From assembly GCF_000612505.1 (NCBI RefSeq), contig NZ_CP004078.1, positions 457,001 to 521,000 of the forward strand: 64,000 nt of DNA, given 5' to 3'. This document shows positions 8,022 through 16,242 of the stretch, piece by piece (positions within the stretch are counted from its first letter, which is position 1; every line of letters starts with the position of its first letter). This stretch comes from Paenibacillus sabinae T27 (GTDB lineage Bacteria; Bacillota; Bacilli; Paenibacillales; Paenibacillaceae). Position numbers and translations under genes: made by a program. The notes under the pieces were generated by a model that was not told the DNA's origin, searched no databases, and saw only the letters and a program-made list of their open reading frames with translations.

Positions 8022-8339
8022 TCAGTTCTTTGGTTTGCTGAAGATGTGCACTGCTTTTTTTACGATGGCCAGTTCCTCCTCCGCATCGGCAGCACGTTGC
8101 TGGCTTTCGTGAAGTTCACGTTCTTTTTCTTTCAGCAGCTGCTCCAGTTCGCGGACTCGATCCAGGCTGGCGATAGGCTCGTTCTTAAACTCGCGGTATT
8201 TCGCCTTCCAGGCATACAGGGTCTTCACAGGAATATTCAGCTCCAGAGCGATGTCCTCTACCGACTTCGTTTGCTCCTGCAGGTACTTTACCGTTTGTTT
8301 CTTGAACTCTTCGTTATACTGTTTCCGTGGTTCACTCAT
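8022..8339 (-). CDS. IS3-family transposase OrfA (HTH protein)
   Basis: This 105-residue protein begins with a helix-turn-helix of the HTH_Tnp_1 type (YNEEFKKQTVKYL then IALELNIPVKTLYAWKAKY). A leucine-zipper coiled coil (VRELEQLLKEKERELHE) follows. It binds the IS ends and dimerises. A seven-A run at 8055-8061, read as A-AAA-AAA on the minus strand, lies 13 codons before its stop and matches the IS3 slippery heptamer type; a -1 slip leads straight into the orfB frame. The ATG at 8339 is preceded by AAGGAGGTG. Confidence 0.9.
   Translation of the reverse strand: MSEPRKQYNEEFKKQTVKYLQEQTKSVEDIALELNIPVKTLYAWKAKYREFKNEPIASLDRVRELEQLLKEKERELHESQQRAADAEEELAIVKKAVHIFSKPKN
8055..8061 (-). promoter_or_regulatory. 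Programmed -1 frameshift site of the IS element
   Basis: Seven A residues on the minus strand lie in the overlap of orfA with the upstream-open orfB frame. Slipping back one base joins orfA to orfB without a stop, as known for IS150/IS3-type elements. Confidence 0.65.
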
Positions 8340-8403
8340 GTGAACACCTCCTTAGATAACTCTATTATCTTTTTCTCTTAACGAGGTGTCCACTTTTTAT
8401 ACT

Positions 8404-8941
8404 AGCTCTAAACCTCCGGTATAATTCACCGAAAACCGAAGTTTTGGCCGTTTTCGCTTGAATGAGAGGGAGGAATTCCAGTTTAATAGCGGAAATCGTT
8501 CGAAAAGGCGAAATAAGCAGGAGGTTTTCCCTGATATTCGAAAGCAGCTTCAGTAATGAGGTCCGCAGCCGCGGCAGAGGTGGGCTGGTATGCTGTGCAT
8601 ACGGCGAGCGGCGGTCAGGTAGGTTGGTATGCTGTGTATACGGGAGAGTCGTGGCAGAGTTAGCTGGTTTGCAGTTATGGATGGAGCTGGTATGCTGTGC
8701 ATACGGCGAGCGGCGGTCAGGTAGGTTGGTATGCTGTGTATACGGGAGAGACCGGCAGAGTTAGCGGGTTTGCAGTTACCGGATGGAGCGAGTGTGCTAC
8801 GGATTCGGAACGCGGCGGCAGAAGTAGCGGCCTGCTCCGCATACGTCGAGCGCCCGCTAAGCCATGCAATGTCTTCGGGATCTGCCAGCGCCGGGACTGG
8901 CGATTCATGGACGTACTTCCAAACGCGGGGAGGCTTGAACG
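8404..8941. repeat. Noncoding region right of the IS: dispersed repeat then tandem repeat
   Basis: From 8404 to about 8560 the GGGAGGAATTCC / AGCAGGAGGTTTTCC motifs belong to the same repeat type as 57290-57470 and 60080-60260. A 102-base tandem duplication follows (8585-8788, listed separately). No convincing gene is seen before the ctaG ribosome site. Confidence 0.5.
8585..8788. repeat. Tandem direct repeat, two copies of 102 bp
   Basis: The copies start at 8585 and 8687 and differ at only a few positions near the end (for example GAGTCGTGGCAG against GAGACCGGCAG). Each holds two sub-repeats, GGTATGCTGTGCATACGG and GGTATGCTGTGTATACGG. The junction places TTGCAG 16 bases before TATGCT, a promoter-like arrangement ahead of ctaG. 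Confidence 0.85.
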
Positions 8942-9847
8942 ATGCTCGGACTGAATGCATTCACCTGGGTCGATGTATGGAGTCCGCTGTTTCTGGCGGG
9001 GATGCTTGTGGCGGTCTCCGGTTATTTTGTGCTGATCGGCCCTATGTCCTCACGGTTCGGGATGGCGGCTCCGGCGGCTCCAAGGCAGCGGATCTTCTTC
9101 GTCACCGGGATGGTGGCGCTCTATTTAGCCCAGGGCGGGCCGGTCAGTCTGCTGGGCCATCTCATGTTCTCTTTTCACATGCTCAGCATGGCGCTGTCCT
9201 ATTATGTCGCTGTCCCGCTCATCATGCTTGGCATTCCGGCGGAGCTGTGGCGGGCCGCTCTTAAAGTCAATCCCTTCGGGCGGCTGGCCTTTCTGGCCCA
9301 TCCGGTCACGGCGGCGCTGCTGTTCAACGGCCTGTTCTCCCTGTATCATATCCCCGCGGTCCATGACTATGTCATGCTGCATTTTGCCGTTCACCGGCTG
9401 TATTACGCCGCTTTGTTTGTCGCTTCGGCGCTGATGTGGTGGACGCTGATCCGTCCGCTGCCGGAAGGGGACCGCTGGAACGGGCTGGCCAAGACGGGAT
9501 TCATCTTCCTTAATATGGTGCTGCTGACGCCCGCGTGCGGGCTGATTATTTTTGCCGACAAGCCGCTTTATGCGACGTACAGCGACCCGGATGCCTGGGC
9601 CAGAGCGATGGGCTACTGCGTTTCGGGCGGCGGCGCGGCGCTGCTGCGGTCTTTTGGCGGACCGGCGTTCTTTGAAGTGTTGTCCCCGAGAGTGGACCAG
9701 CAGGTTGGCGGCATCGGGATGAAGTTTATTCAGGAAGTTATTTTTGCCTCCATGCTTGCTTCTGTGTTCTATCACTGGTATAAAAAAGAGAACAGGCAGG
9801 ACGACGACGAGCTTCCGGACTCTTCCGGGGTGAAAGCCGCGAACTGA
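8942..9847 (+). CDS. ctaG: Cytochrome c oxidase assembly factor CtaG
   Basis: The 301-residue protein matches the caa3_CtaG family: about seven membrane helices with conserved polar signatures. These include SLLGHLMFSFHMLSMALSYY, HPVTAALLFNGLFSLYHIPA and HFAVHRLYY, with His and Met residues that may handle copper. In B. subtilis CtaG (about 297 residues) is needed for formation of active caa3 oxidase. The ATG at 8942 follows GGGGAGGC. ctaM begins 36 bases downstream. It lies 2.2 kb from ctaF, across an IS element and repeats. Confidence 0.93.
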   Translation: MLGLNAFTWVDVWSPLFLAGMLVAVSGYFVLIGPMSSRFGMAAPAAPRQRIFFVTGMVALYLAQGGPVSLLGHLMFSFHMLSMALSYYVAVPLIMLGIPAELWRAALKVNPFGRLAFLAHPVTAALLFNGLFSLYHIPAVHDYVMLHFAVHRLYYAALFVASALMWWTLIRPLPEGDRWNGLAKTGFIFLNMVLLTPACGLIIFADKPLYATYSDPDAWARAMGYCVSGGGAALLRSFGGPAFFEVLSPRVDQQVGGIGMKFIQEVIFASMLASVFYHWYKKENRQDDDELPDSSGVKAAN

Positions 9848-9883
9848 CCTGTGCATCTGCCGGTGAGGTCTAGGAGGACGGAC

Positions 9884-10348
9884 ATGGATATATTCACAGT
9901 GTTTCCAACGATCAGCACATCTTTCATTGTCATCAGCGCGGTGCTTGTGGCTATCGGCTGGGGGCTCATCATTAAAGGCAAGCGCGAGGCGCACAAGAAG
10001 ACGATGATTGCCGCTGCGGTGTTTGCGGTGCTGTTCTTTCTGGTGTATGCGTCGAGAACGGTATTTGTGGGCAACACGTCATGGGGCGGACCGGAGAGCC
10101 TGTCGGGGCTGTACCATGTGTTTCTCATTTTTCACATTGTGCTCGCAACCGTAGCCGCCGTATTCGGCATCACCACGCTGACGCTCGGCTTTAAAGAAAA
10201 GTACGCCAAGCACCGCAGATGGGGCAGAATCACCTCGGTGATCTGGTTCATCACGGCCATAACGGGCGTGGCTGTGTATGTGCTTCTGTACTTGATGTAT
10301 CCGGGCGGGCATACGAAGCCGGTGTGGCAAGTGATTATGGGCGCGTAA
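9884..10348 (+). CDS. ctaM: DUF420 membrane protein, haem-copper oxidase maturation factor
   Basis: The 154-residue protein has four membrane helices with the DUF420 signatures PTISTSFIVISAVLVAIGW, HKKTMIAA and FLIFHIVLATVA, and a late KHRRWGRITSVIWFITAITG. The family includes YozB of Bacillus and CtaM of Staphylococcus aureus, which is required for activity of haem A-containing oxidases. The ATG at 9884 follows TAGGAGGACG at ideal spacing; the GTG-started extension to 9851 has no ribosome site. It forms an operon with ctaG and is followed by a strong terminator. Confidence 0.88.
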   Translation: MDIFTVFPTISTSFIVISAVLVAIGWGLIIKGKREAHKKTMIAAAVFAVLFFLVYASRTVFVGNTSWGGPESLSGLYHVFLIFHIVLATVAAVFGITTLTLGFKEKYAKHRRWGRITSVIWFITAITGVAVYVLLYLMYPGGHTKPVWQVIMGA

Positions 10349-10371
10349 GCGTCCGTCAATGAATAGTTAAC

Positions 10372-10420
10372 AAAAAATCGCCGCTCTATCCTCTAGAAGG
10401 GATAAAGCGGCGATTTTTTT
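10372..10420 (+). terminator. Rho-independent terminator after ctaG-ctaM
   Basis: AAAAAATCGCCGCT pairs with AGCGGCGATTTTTTT. The A-run on the left lets it also work on the minus strand for the reductase gene at 10627. Confidence 0.93.
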
Positions 10421-10626
10421 GAGCATCCCGCAGCCGATATAATATCGGAAGCCGGGCGGAAATAAAGATCAGCCGCCCATGTCGCTATCGCGGATAGGTA
10501 CTCGTACAGCTATCGCGGCGCCTATCCTACAGGGCCGTGAACGCCCTCCCGGCCCTTTCCGGCTCCTCCTGTCTACTGCCGACAAAATGAGGCCGGCGCG
10601 TTATCTCCGGGATATGCAGCTTTCGG

Positions 10627-11202
10627 TTAACCCCGCGTGCGGGAGAGGGCTGGCTGTCCCTCCACATAGTCGGCGTAATCCGCCGCATACTTCTCGAGCT
10701 GTTCGTCGGTCACTTCGCGAATTCCGCCCACAACAAAGGGCGAAAGGTAGATCATTCCGGCCAGATTGGCGGTCTGCTGGAACGGCCGCAGCAGCTCGCT
10801 GTAAGAATAATTATGAAAGCCTCCGGCTTGGTACATATTCTCCGCGCCGCCCGAAGAGGTGGCAATGAGGAGTTCCTTGCCATTCAGCTTATCGCCGCCT
10901 CTGCCGTGCGCGAAGCCGAGCTCCAATACATCATCCATCCATTTCTTCAGCAAGGAAGGCGAGCTGTACCAGAACAACGGGAATTGAAACACGATACGGT
11001 CATGAGACGTGAGCAGAGCCTGCTCGCGGGCGACGTCGATCTTTTCATCCGGATAAGTCTCGTACAGCCTGTGAATGGTAACGTTGCCTCTTCGTTCAAG
11101 TTCGGCCGCGAGCCTTTTGTTAATCCGGGATGACTCCAAATCCGGATGCGCAACGATCACGAGCGTTGCGACGCTGCCGGACGGGGTGGAAGGGTTGGAC
11201 AT
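10627..11202 (-). CDS. NAD(P)H oxidoreductase, flavodoxin-2 fold (KefF/YwrO/NQO1-like)
   Basis: The 191-residue protein begins, after a short Ser/Pro tail, with a beta strand and FMN/FAD phosphate loop (LVIVAHPDLESSRIN). FQFPLFWYSSPSLLKKW and TSSGG then follow, the pattern of the NAD(P)H quinone reductase family PF02525. These enzymes reduce quinones and electrophiles with two electrons in the cytosol. The ATG at 11202 has AAAGGAGC upstream. An ArsR-type gene 150 bases upstream on the same strand is the probable regulator. GATAATTCG and its complement flank the promoter region (11229-11237 and 11290-11298) as a possible operator. Confidence 0.85.
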   Translation of the reverse strand: MSNPSTPSGSVATLVIVAHPDLESSRINKRLAAELERRGNVTIHRLYETYPDEKIDVAREQALLTSHDRIVFQFPLFWYSSPSLLKKWMDDVLELGFAHGRGGDKLNGKELLIATSSGGAENMYQAGGFHNYSYSELLRPFQQTANLAGMIYLSPFVVGGIREVTDEQLEKYAADYADYVEGQPALSRTRG

Positions 11203-11352
11203 AGGGAACAGCTCCTTTTTTTTGGGTGTTGATAATTCGGGAAATGTCGATGGCTTGGATAAAAATAAAAAGATTCAGTTACAAATCTCGAATTATCGAT
11301 CTATTTTGTATATAAAAACTGAATTCAACGGGTTGAATCCAGTCCTTATGAT

Positions 11353-11664
11353 TTAAAGGTCGTGCTGAATGTAGAAAGCAATTTCTTGGATTGCCTCTTC
11401 ATCTCTTCTATAATATGTCCATTTGCCCCGCCGAGTCGCATGTACGAGTCCCGCCCGCTGCAGAACGGATAAATATTGAGATGTTGTCGATTGGGTCATA
11501 TTCAGTTTCGATGTAATCTGGCTGACGCATACCCCAACCTCGATAAGATCTACGCCTCCCTGGGGTCCAAAATGAGCTTTGGGATCTTTCAACCAATCCA
11601 AGATTTGAAGACGCGCTTCATTAGACAGTGCCTTGAATACTTCAATGGGGTTAATTGGCTTCAT
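11353..11664 (-). CDS. ArsR-family winged-helix regulator
   Basis: From the ATG at 11664 the product has 103 residues. It shows the ArsR fold: VFKALSNEARLQILDWL, then the recognition region ITSKLNMTQSTTSQYLSVL and the wing RRGKWTYYRRDE. No Cys-pair metal site is seen, so it may sense something other than metal. A near-perfect promoter (TTGACA, 16 bases, TATAAT) ends 7 bases before this ATG, so the mRNA would be leaderless. Longer starts at 11673 or 11745 overlap or precede that promoter. The flavodoxin-fold reductase downstream is its likely target. Confidence 0.8.
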   Translation of the reverse strand: MKPINPIEVFKALSNEARLQILDWLKDPKAHFGPQGGVDLIEVGVCVSQITSKLNMTQSTTSQYLSVLQRAGLVHATRRGKWTYYRRDEEAIQEIAFYIQHDL

Positions 11665-11671
11665 GTAAACC

Positions 11672-11699
11672 ATTATATCGACGTTTTGCGATATGTCAA
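11672..11699 (-). promoter_or_regulatory. Promoter of the arsR-type gene
   Basis: On the minus strand: TTGACA (11699-11694), a 16-base spacer and TATAAT (11677-11672). The -10 ends seven bases before ATG 11664, which places the transcription start at or next to the A of the start codon. Confidence 0.7.
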
Positions 11700-11738
11700 C
11701 GGCTGTAGCTGCTCCAGGAAGAACTTTCAATCCACTTA

Positions 11739-11789
11739 TTGACAATGGAAAAATAAGGGCATATACTGTGTATATAGATATATACAGTA
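11739..11789 (+). promoter_or_regulatory. Promoter and GntR-type operator of the ABC operon
   Basis: TTGACA (11739-11744), a 17-base spacer and TATACT (11762-11767) form the promoter. A 26-base near-perfect inverted repeat (11764-11789; halves TACTGTGTATAT and ATATATACAGTA) overlaps the -10 and start point. It is a likely binding site of the GntR/YtrA-type protein encoded by the second gene. Confidence 0.7.
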
Positions 11790-11828
11790 ATCACACATAA
11801 TCACTTGATTAAAGCGAGGTTAACCTTC

Positions 11829-12560
11829 ATGCAAACATTGAAAGATTCCTGGTTTATGATCCGGGGAGATTACCGCGGGGACAAGATGGGGATTCTGCTT
11901 AAACTGCTGTTCTCCATCGTCTTTATGGGTTATCTTGGCGGGCTGACGGGCATGGTCATAAATGACTCCATCGGCAATCATGAAAGAATGGCGATCGCCG
12001 ATTATCTGCTGCTTGCGCTGCCTCCCATGCTCGGATTCACGTACTGCCGGCAGCATGCGGCGAAATACTGGAGCGGAGATACATACACGAAAATGCTGGC
12101 TTACCTCTCAAGTCTGCCGATTCCCCCGAACGTCATCTTGTGCAAAAGAAAGCTGCAGTCCCTTGCCTCATTCGGCCTTAACGGAGTATTGTTTTTCGGA
12201 CTCGTGTACGCGATTTGCAATCATCTCAGGGATGATCTTTCGCTGCTCGGTTACCTCGTTTTTGCATTAACCTGGACCGGTTTCGGGCTTTTGCTGACCG
12301 GGCTGTACATTTTTATCGAATTCTCATGCAGCGGTAGAACGTATTTCTGGTTTATTATGCTGATGCTGCTGCTCGCGTTCGGGGCAGCCATGCTGGTGAA
12401 GTTTTCCGGCGGCAACCTGCTGCTCTACAGCATTTCCTGCTCGAAGGAATGGGGGCTGCTGTCACCCCTGATGTGGGGCACGCTGCTTGCAGGCACGGTG
12501 TCCGTGCAGCTGTTCTCCAAATGGACGATTCACAGATTGAAGAGCCGCGATCTCGCATGA
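11829..12560 (+). CDS. ABC-type membrane permease, first gene of GntR operon
   Basis: The 243-residue protein has about six membrane helices and no soluble domain, matching ABC-2-like permeases of the Ytr/Ecs type. The N-terminal stretch MQTLKDSWFMIRGDYRGDK is amphipathic before the first helix. The ATG at 11829 follows AAGCGAGG; the TTG-started extension to 11805 has no ribosome site. The operon order is permease, GntR regulator, ATPase, ATPase, permease, so it probably encodes one or two exporters. I do not recognise a closer subfamily. Confidence 0.75.
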   Translation: MQTLKDSWFMIRGDYRGDKMGILLKLLFSIVFMGYLGGLTGMVINDSIGNHERMAIADYLLLALPPMLGFTYCRQHAAKYWSGDTYTKMLAYLSSLPIPPNVILCKRKLQSLASFGLNGVLFFGLVYAICNHLRDDLSLLGYLVFALTWTGFGLLLTGLYIFIEFSCSGRTYFWFIMLMLLLAFGAAMLVKFSGGNLLLYSISCSKEWGLLSPLMWGTLLAGTVSVQLFSKWTIHRLKSRDLA

Positions 12561-12595
12561 TACGGGCGGTTTGCAGGCGGAAGGCGGTGTAAGCG

Positions 12596-13003
12596 GTGTG
12601 GATTCCTATACAAATTGATGAAAAAAGCGCGGAGCCGCTGTACCACCAGATCGAGACGCAGCTCCGGTCGCTGATTATTAGCGGGAATATTGCGGAAGGT
12701 ACGCTGCTTCCTTCCATCCGGGAATTCGCCGGCGATTTGAAATGCAGCGTGATTACGGTTCGCCGGGTGTATCAGGATCTGGAAGGCGAAGGGCTGCTGC
12801 GGACGAAGCAAGGGACGGGGACCTTTGTGTCCCATGTCGGAGATGGAGCTAGGGAGGAGTACAGGCGGGAGACGGTCCGAAAGGCGCTGGAGGCGGCGGT
12901 GGATGCCGGGCGCGCGGTGCAGTTCGGGGCGGCGGAACTGAGTGCGCTTTTTCGTGAAATTGTGAAGCTTAAATACGGGGAAGAGGACGTAAAGGGGGAG
13001 TAA
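12596..13003 (+). CDS. GntR-family regulator, YtrA subfamily
   Basis: The 135-residue protein consists of one winged helix (IPIQIDEKSAEPLYHQIETQ, then LPSIREFAGDLKCSVITVRR and TKQGTGTFVS) and a short C-terminal helix, without an effector domain. That size and layout define the YtrA subfamily, whose members repress ABC operons in response to cell-envelope stress or antibiotics. The GTG start at 12596 follows GGAAGGCGG. It lies 35 bases after the permease and 4 before the first ATPase gene, so it should autoregulate through the inverted repeat at 11764-11789. Confidence 0.88.
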   Translation: MWIPIQIDEKSAEPLYHQIETQLRSLIISGNIAEGTLLPSIREFAGDLKCSVITVRRVYQDLEGEGLLRTKQGTGTFVSHVGDGAREEYRRETVRKALEAAVDAGRAVQFGAAELSALFREIVKLKYGEEDVKGE

Positions 13004-13007
13004 GCCT

Positions 13008-13937
13008 GTGGCGCTAATGGCGATTGAACTGCGAAATGTCAGCAAAAAACGAAAGACCAAGACGATAGGTCCGCTCGATCTGGCGCTGCCGGAGGGGCAT
13101 ATAATCGCGCTGGTGGGGCAGAACGGCTCCGGCAAAAGCACGCTGCTGCACATGCTGATGAAGCTTGCGCATCCGGACGAAGGGACGATTCACTGGTTCG
13201 GCGGAAGCTTCGAGGGAGGCCTGCCGCTGGAAGTCCGCCGGACAATCGCCTATGTGGCTGAAGTTCCGGCTCGCGACGAGGACCACTGGACTCCGGACGA
13301 GGCCGCCTCGTTCCGCAGCTATTGGTACCCGGACTGGGATGAGGCGTATTTCCAGGCGCTGCTGGATCAATTCGATGTGCCGCGGGGAATACGTCTCGGC
13401 AAAATGTCCAAAGGCGAGCGCCGTAAATTCGAAATCGCCGCCGTGCTTGCCGCCGGTCCGAAGCTGCTCCTGCTCGATGAGCCTTCATCGGGGCTGGACC
13501 CTTTTGCCTGGCGGATCATGATCGAGACGTTCCAGCGCTATATGGATGAGCGGCAGGCCACGATTATCATTTCCACGCATATCGTAGAGGAGGTGCGCCG
13601 GCTGGCCGACTACATCGTCCTGCTGCATAAGGGGGAGCTGCTTGGCATGGCCGAAAAAGACGCGCTGCTCGGCGCATGGAGCGAAGTTTGGGTCAGCGCG
13701 GCGGATGAAGCGGAACTCGCTGAGCTTGCGGCCGAGCTTCCAGAGGCGCTGGAGCTGAAGATGCAGACCCCGGGCATGGCAACGGTGATTACCTCGCGGA
13801 TGCAGGATTTGGAGAAACGCTTATCGGATTTGGGCGTAAAGATGATCAAGAACCGCATCCTGGATTTGGAAGAGATTTTGAGTTTGTGGACCATGGGACA
13901 CCGTCCCGAGCTTGCCGATTCAAAGAGAGGGGATTGA
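13008..13937 (+). CDS. ABC transporter ATP-binding protein 1
   Basis: The 309-residue ATPase has Walker A GQNGSGKST, a modified signature region MSKGERRKFEIA, Walker B LLLLDEPSSGLD and an H-loop STHIVEEV. A C-terminal extension of about 90 residues, rich in Ala/Glu, follows the nucleotide domain. The fold and neighbours match YtrB-like ATPases that pair with the permease at 11829. The start is GTG at 13008 after AAAGGGGGAG; ATG 13017 is an alternative. It is separated from the second ATPase gene by three bases. Confidence 0.93.
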   Translation: MALMAIELRNVSKKRKTKTIGPLDLALPEGHIIALVGQNGSGKSTLLHMLMKLAHPDEGTIHWFGGSFEGGLPLEVRRTIAYVAEVPARDEDHWTPDEAASFRSYWYPDWDEAYFQALLDQFDVPRGIRLGKMSKGERRKFEIAAVLAAGPKLLLLDEPSSGLDPFAWRIMIETFQRYMDERQATIIISTHIVEEVRRLADYIVLLHKGELLGMAEKDALLGAWSEVWVSAADEAELAELAAELPEALELKMQTPGMATVITSRMQDLEKRLSDLGVKMIKNRILDLEEILSLWTMGHRPELADSKRGD

Positions 13938-13940
13938 CGA

Positions 13941-14843
13941 ATGGAAGCATTGAAGCTGGAAAAGGTAGTCAAGCAGTATGGCGACAAAACGGCGGTGAAC
14001 GGAATCAGCCTTGGGGTAGAGCGGGGAGAGATTTACGGTCTGCTCGGGGCCAACGGCGCGGGCAAGACGACGACGATGCGTATGGTTCTTGGCCTGATTT
14101 ACCCCGACGAAGGGAGCATCCGGTATAACGGCAAGCCGTTCAACAGCGAACTTCAGGCCATCATGGGCTATCTGCCCGAAGAGCGGGGGCTGTATCCGAA
14201 GGTGAAGGTCAGCGAGCAGATTAACTACCTGGCGCGTCTTCGCGGCATGTCCGCAAGTGAAGCCGACAAGAGCCTGCGGTACTGGCTGGACCGCTTTGAC
14301 GTGCCGGACTACTACAACAAGAAAATCGAGGAGCTGTCCAAAGGCAATCAGCAAAAGATGGGCTTCATCGCCGCCGTTGTACATAAGCCGCAGATCCTTA
14401 TTCTGGACGAGGCCTTCAGCGGCCTCGATCCGGTCAACGTCGAACTGCTCAAAGATACGGTCAGAGAGCTCCGCGACCAGGGAACAAGCATCTTGTTCTC
14501 CACGCACCGGATGGAGCATGTCGAGGAGCTGTGCCGCCATATCACGATTCTGGACCGCTCCAATACGGTCGTGCAGGGCGACCTTCGCGAGATTAAGCAG
14601 GGCTATCCGCGCGAAGAGGTGCTGCTCCGGACGCCGGGCGAGGTGACAGGCCTTGACGCCATACCGGGCGTGACCGCCGTAGAGCGCGAGGAGCGGGGTT
14701 ATATCGTCCGCATCACCGAAATCGGCGCCGCCCAGCGTATTCTGAAAGCGGCGCTGGAGCAAGGCGAAGTGGAGCATTTTGAAATTAAGGAACCGACGTT
14801 AAACCAAATCTTTATCAGAGCGGTGGGTGAGTCTCATGAATAA
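13941..14843 (+). CDS. ABC transporter ATP-binding protein 2 (NatA-like)
   Basis: The 300-residue ATPase has Walker A GANGAGKTT, signature LSKGNQQKMGF, Walker B LILDEAFSGLDP and H-loop STHRMEHVE. The C-terminal tail (about 210-300) resembles the DUF4162 tail of NatA-type ATPases, consistent with the NatB-like permease encoded next. NatA/NatB systems export sodium or other small molecules. The gene overlaps the next start by eight bases, which implies translational coupling. The ATG at 13941 follows GAGAGGGGATTG. Confidence 0.92.
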   Translation: MEALKLEKVVKQYGDKTAVNGISLGVERGEIYGLLGANGAGKTTTMRMVLGLIYPDEGSIRYNGKPFNSELQAIMGYLPEERGLYPKVKVSEQINYLARLRGMSASEADKSLRYWLDRFDVPDYYNKKIEELSKGNQQKMGFIAAVVHKPQILILDEAFSGLDPVNVELLKDTVRELRDQGTSILFSTHRMEHVEELCRHITILDRSNTVVQGDLREIKQGYPREEVLLRTPGEVTGLDAIPGVTAVEREERGYIVRITEIGAAQRILKAALEQGEVEHFEIKEPTLNQIFIRAVGESHE

Positions 14844-16113
14844 AATGGGCACGATTATCGGATTCACGTTCAAGAACAAAGTGAGAAACAAGTCCTTTCT
14901 GATTACCACGCTGATTATGGTAATCCTGCTGAGCATCGGAATGAATATCCCTTATTTGATCAAAGTGTTCAAAGGCGAGGATGGAAACGGCGCTCAAAGC
15001 TCGGGCGTCCACATTGCAGTCATTGCGGAGAACGGCAGCGCCGCCTCGCAGCTGCTTCAGGCTTACGCCAAGCAGCCGGGCGTGGATGCTACGGTCACCC
15101 CGTATCCCGCCGCCGATGACGCCGGCTTGAAGCAGGCGCTATCAGACGACAAAGTGGACGGATATCTCACCTACACGGAGCAGAGCGGAGCGGGGCTGGG
15201 TTCGGTCGTCTTCCATGCAGTCGACGACAGTGCCAAGGTCAAGAGCTTCCTGCAGTCTGCGCTTCAGCAGGTTAACGCGCAGCTGATCGCGGGCGACCGG
15301 CTGACGCCGCAGCAGATCGCAGCCATGAACGCGCCGGTGCCGCTCGGCACCGAGAAGATCAGCGCGGACGGGGAAGCGGCTCAGGATAAATCGCATCCGT
15401 TGATCAACTATGTCATTGTTTACGTCCTGCTGATTCTGTTCTTTATGTCGATTATGATGACCGGCAATATGATCGCAGCGGAGGTCACCTCGGAGAAAAG
15501 CTCGCGCATCATGGAGATTCTGATTACCAGCGCCGCGCCGCTCGCGCAAATGTTCGGTAAGGTCATCGGCATATTCCTGGTCGGTCTGCTGCAAATCGCT
15601 ATTATCGCCGCCGCCATCGCCGCCAACCTGATGCTGCCGCATAATTCGGGCGTTCTGCAGGATTTCAATCTCGACCTTGGACAGCTCAGCGTCAGCCTGC
15701 TGGTGTACGGTATCGTTCTCTATATTCTCGGCTATTTCATGTTCGCCCTGATGTACGCCGCTGTCGGCTCCATCGTCAGCCGCACCGAGGACCTCGGGCA
15801 GGCTGCGATGCCGGTCATGATGATCGGCTTTGTGAACTTCTACGTTCCCCTGTTCAGCATCTCGACCCCGAACACCCTGCTGGTCAAAGTCACCAGCTTT
15901 ATCCCGTTCACGTCGCCCCTCAGCATGCTGCTTCGGATCGGCGTCGGCGATGTGGCCGCATGGGAAATTATCCTGTCGCTGCTGCTTCTGCTCGTTACCA
16001 TCTTCGTCCTGGGCTGGCTGGCCGCGAAGATTTACCGCACCGGCGTGCTGATGTACGGCAAGCGCCCGAGCATCAAGGAGCTTCGCAAGGCAATGAAGGC
16101 TTATAAGATTTAA
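14836..16113 (+). CDS. ABC-2 family permease (NatB-like)
   Basis: The 425-residue protein has one N-terminal membrane helix, a large extracytoplasmic domain of about 150 residues (GVHIAVIAENGSAASQLLQA onward), and five or six C-terminal helices with TGNMIAAEVTSEKSSRIMEI in the ABC-2 signature. This is the NatB/ABC2_membrane_3 layout. The preferred ATG at 14836 overlaps the preceding ATPase gene (ATGAATAA) behind GGTGGGTGAG; GTG 14827 is the alternative. It ends the operon, before a bidirectional terminator. Confidence 0.9.
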   Translation: MNKMGTIIGFTFKNKVRNKSFLITTLIMVILLSIGMNIPYLIKVFKGEDGNGAQSSGVHIAVIAENGSAASQLLQAYAKQPGVDATVTPYPAADDAGLKQALSDDKVDGYLTYTEQSGAGLGSVVFHAVDDSAKVKSFLQSALQQVNAQLIAGDRLTPQQIAAMNAPVPLGTEKISADGEAAQDKSHPLINYVIVYVLLILFFMSIMMTGNMIAAEVTSEKSSRIMEILITSAAPLAQMFGKVIGIFLVGLLQIAIIAAAIAANLMLPHNSGVLQDFNLDLGQLSVSLLVYGIVLYILGYFMFALMYAAVGSIVSRTEDLGQAAMPVMMIGFVNFYVPLFSISTPNTLLVKVTSFIPFTSPLSMLLRIGVGDVAAWEIILSLLLLLVTIFVLGWLAAKIYRTGVLMYGKRPSIKELRKAMKAYKI

Positions 16114-16176
16114 GCGGATGACTGATTTACTTCATAATTGAGATTTTTTTCAACATATGCTTGAGACAATTAATTA

Positions 16177-16216
16177 CCCTTGATACGTCACAACACTGAT
16201 GTATCAAGGGTTTCAT
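16177..16216. terminator. Terminator between convergent operons
   Basis: CCCTTGATAC (16177-16186) pairs perfectly with GTATCAAGGG (16201-16210), followed by TTTCATATATTTTT on the plus strand. It can serve the ABC operon and, less well, the MFS gene on the other strand. Confidence 0.75.
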
Positions 16217-16242
16217 ATATTTTTCTATAGTACATCTATTAC

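Larger units (their letters stand above)
7129..8403 (-). mobile_element. IS3-family insertion sequence, apparently intact
   Basis: Two overlapping minus-strand reading frames lie between imperfect inverted ends that share AAAGTGGACACC (7136-7147 on the left, complement at 8385-8396 on the right). The outer limits are estimates, because the outermost bases match poorly and no clear target duplication can be read. orfA, a run of seven A residues and a DDE-type orfB are the usual IS3 layout. It sits between ctaF and ctaG inside dispersed noncoding repeats, so it may be neutral for the oxidase genes. Confidence 0.88.
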
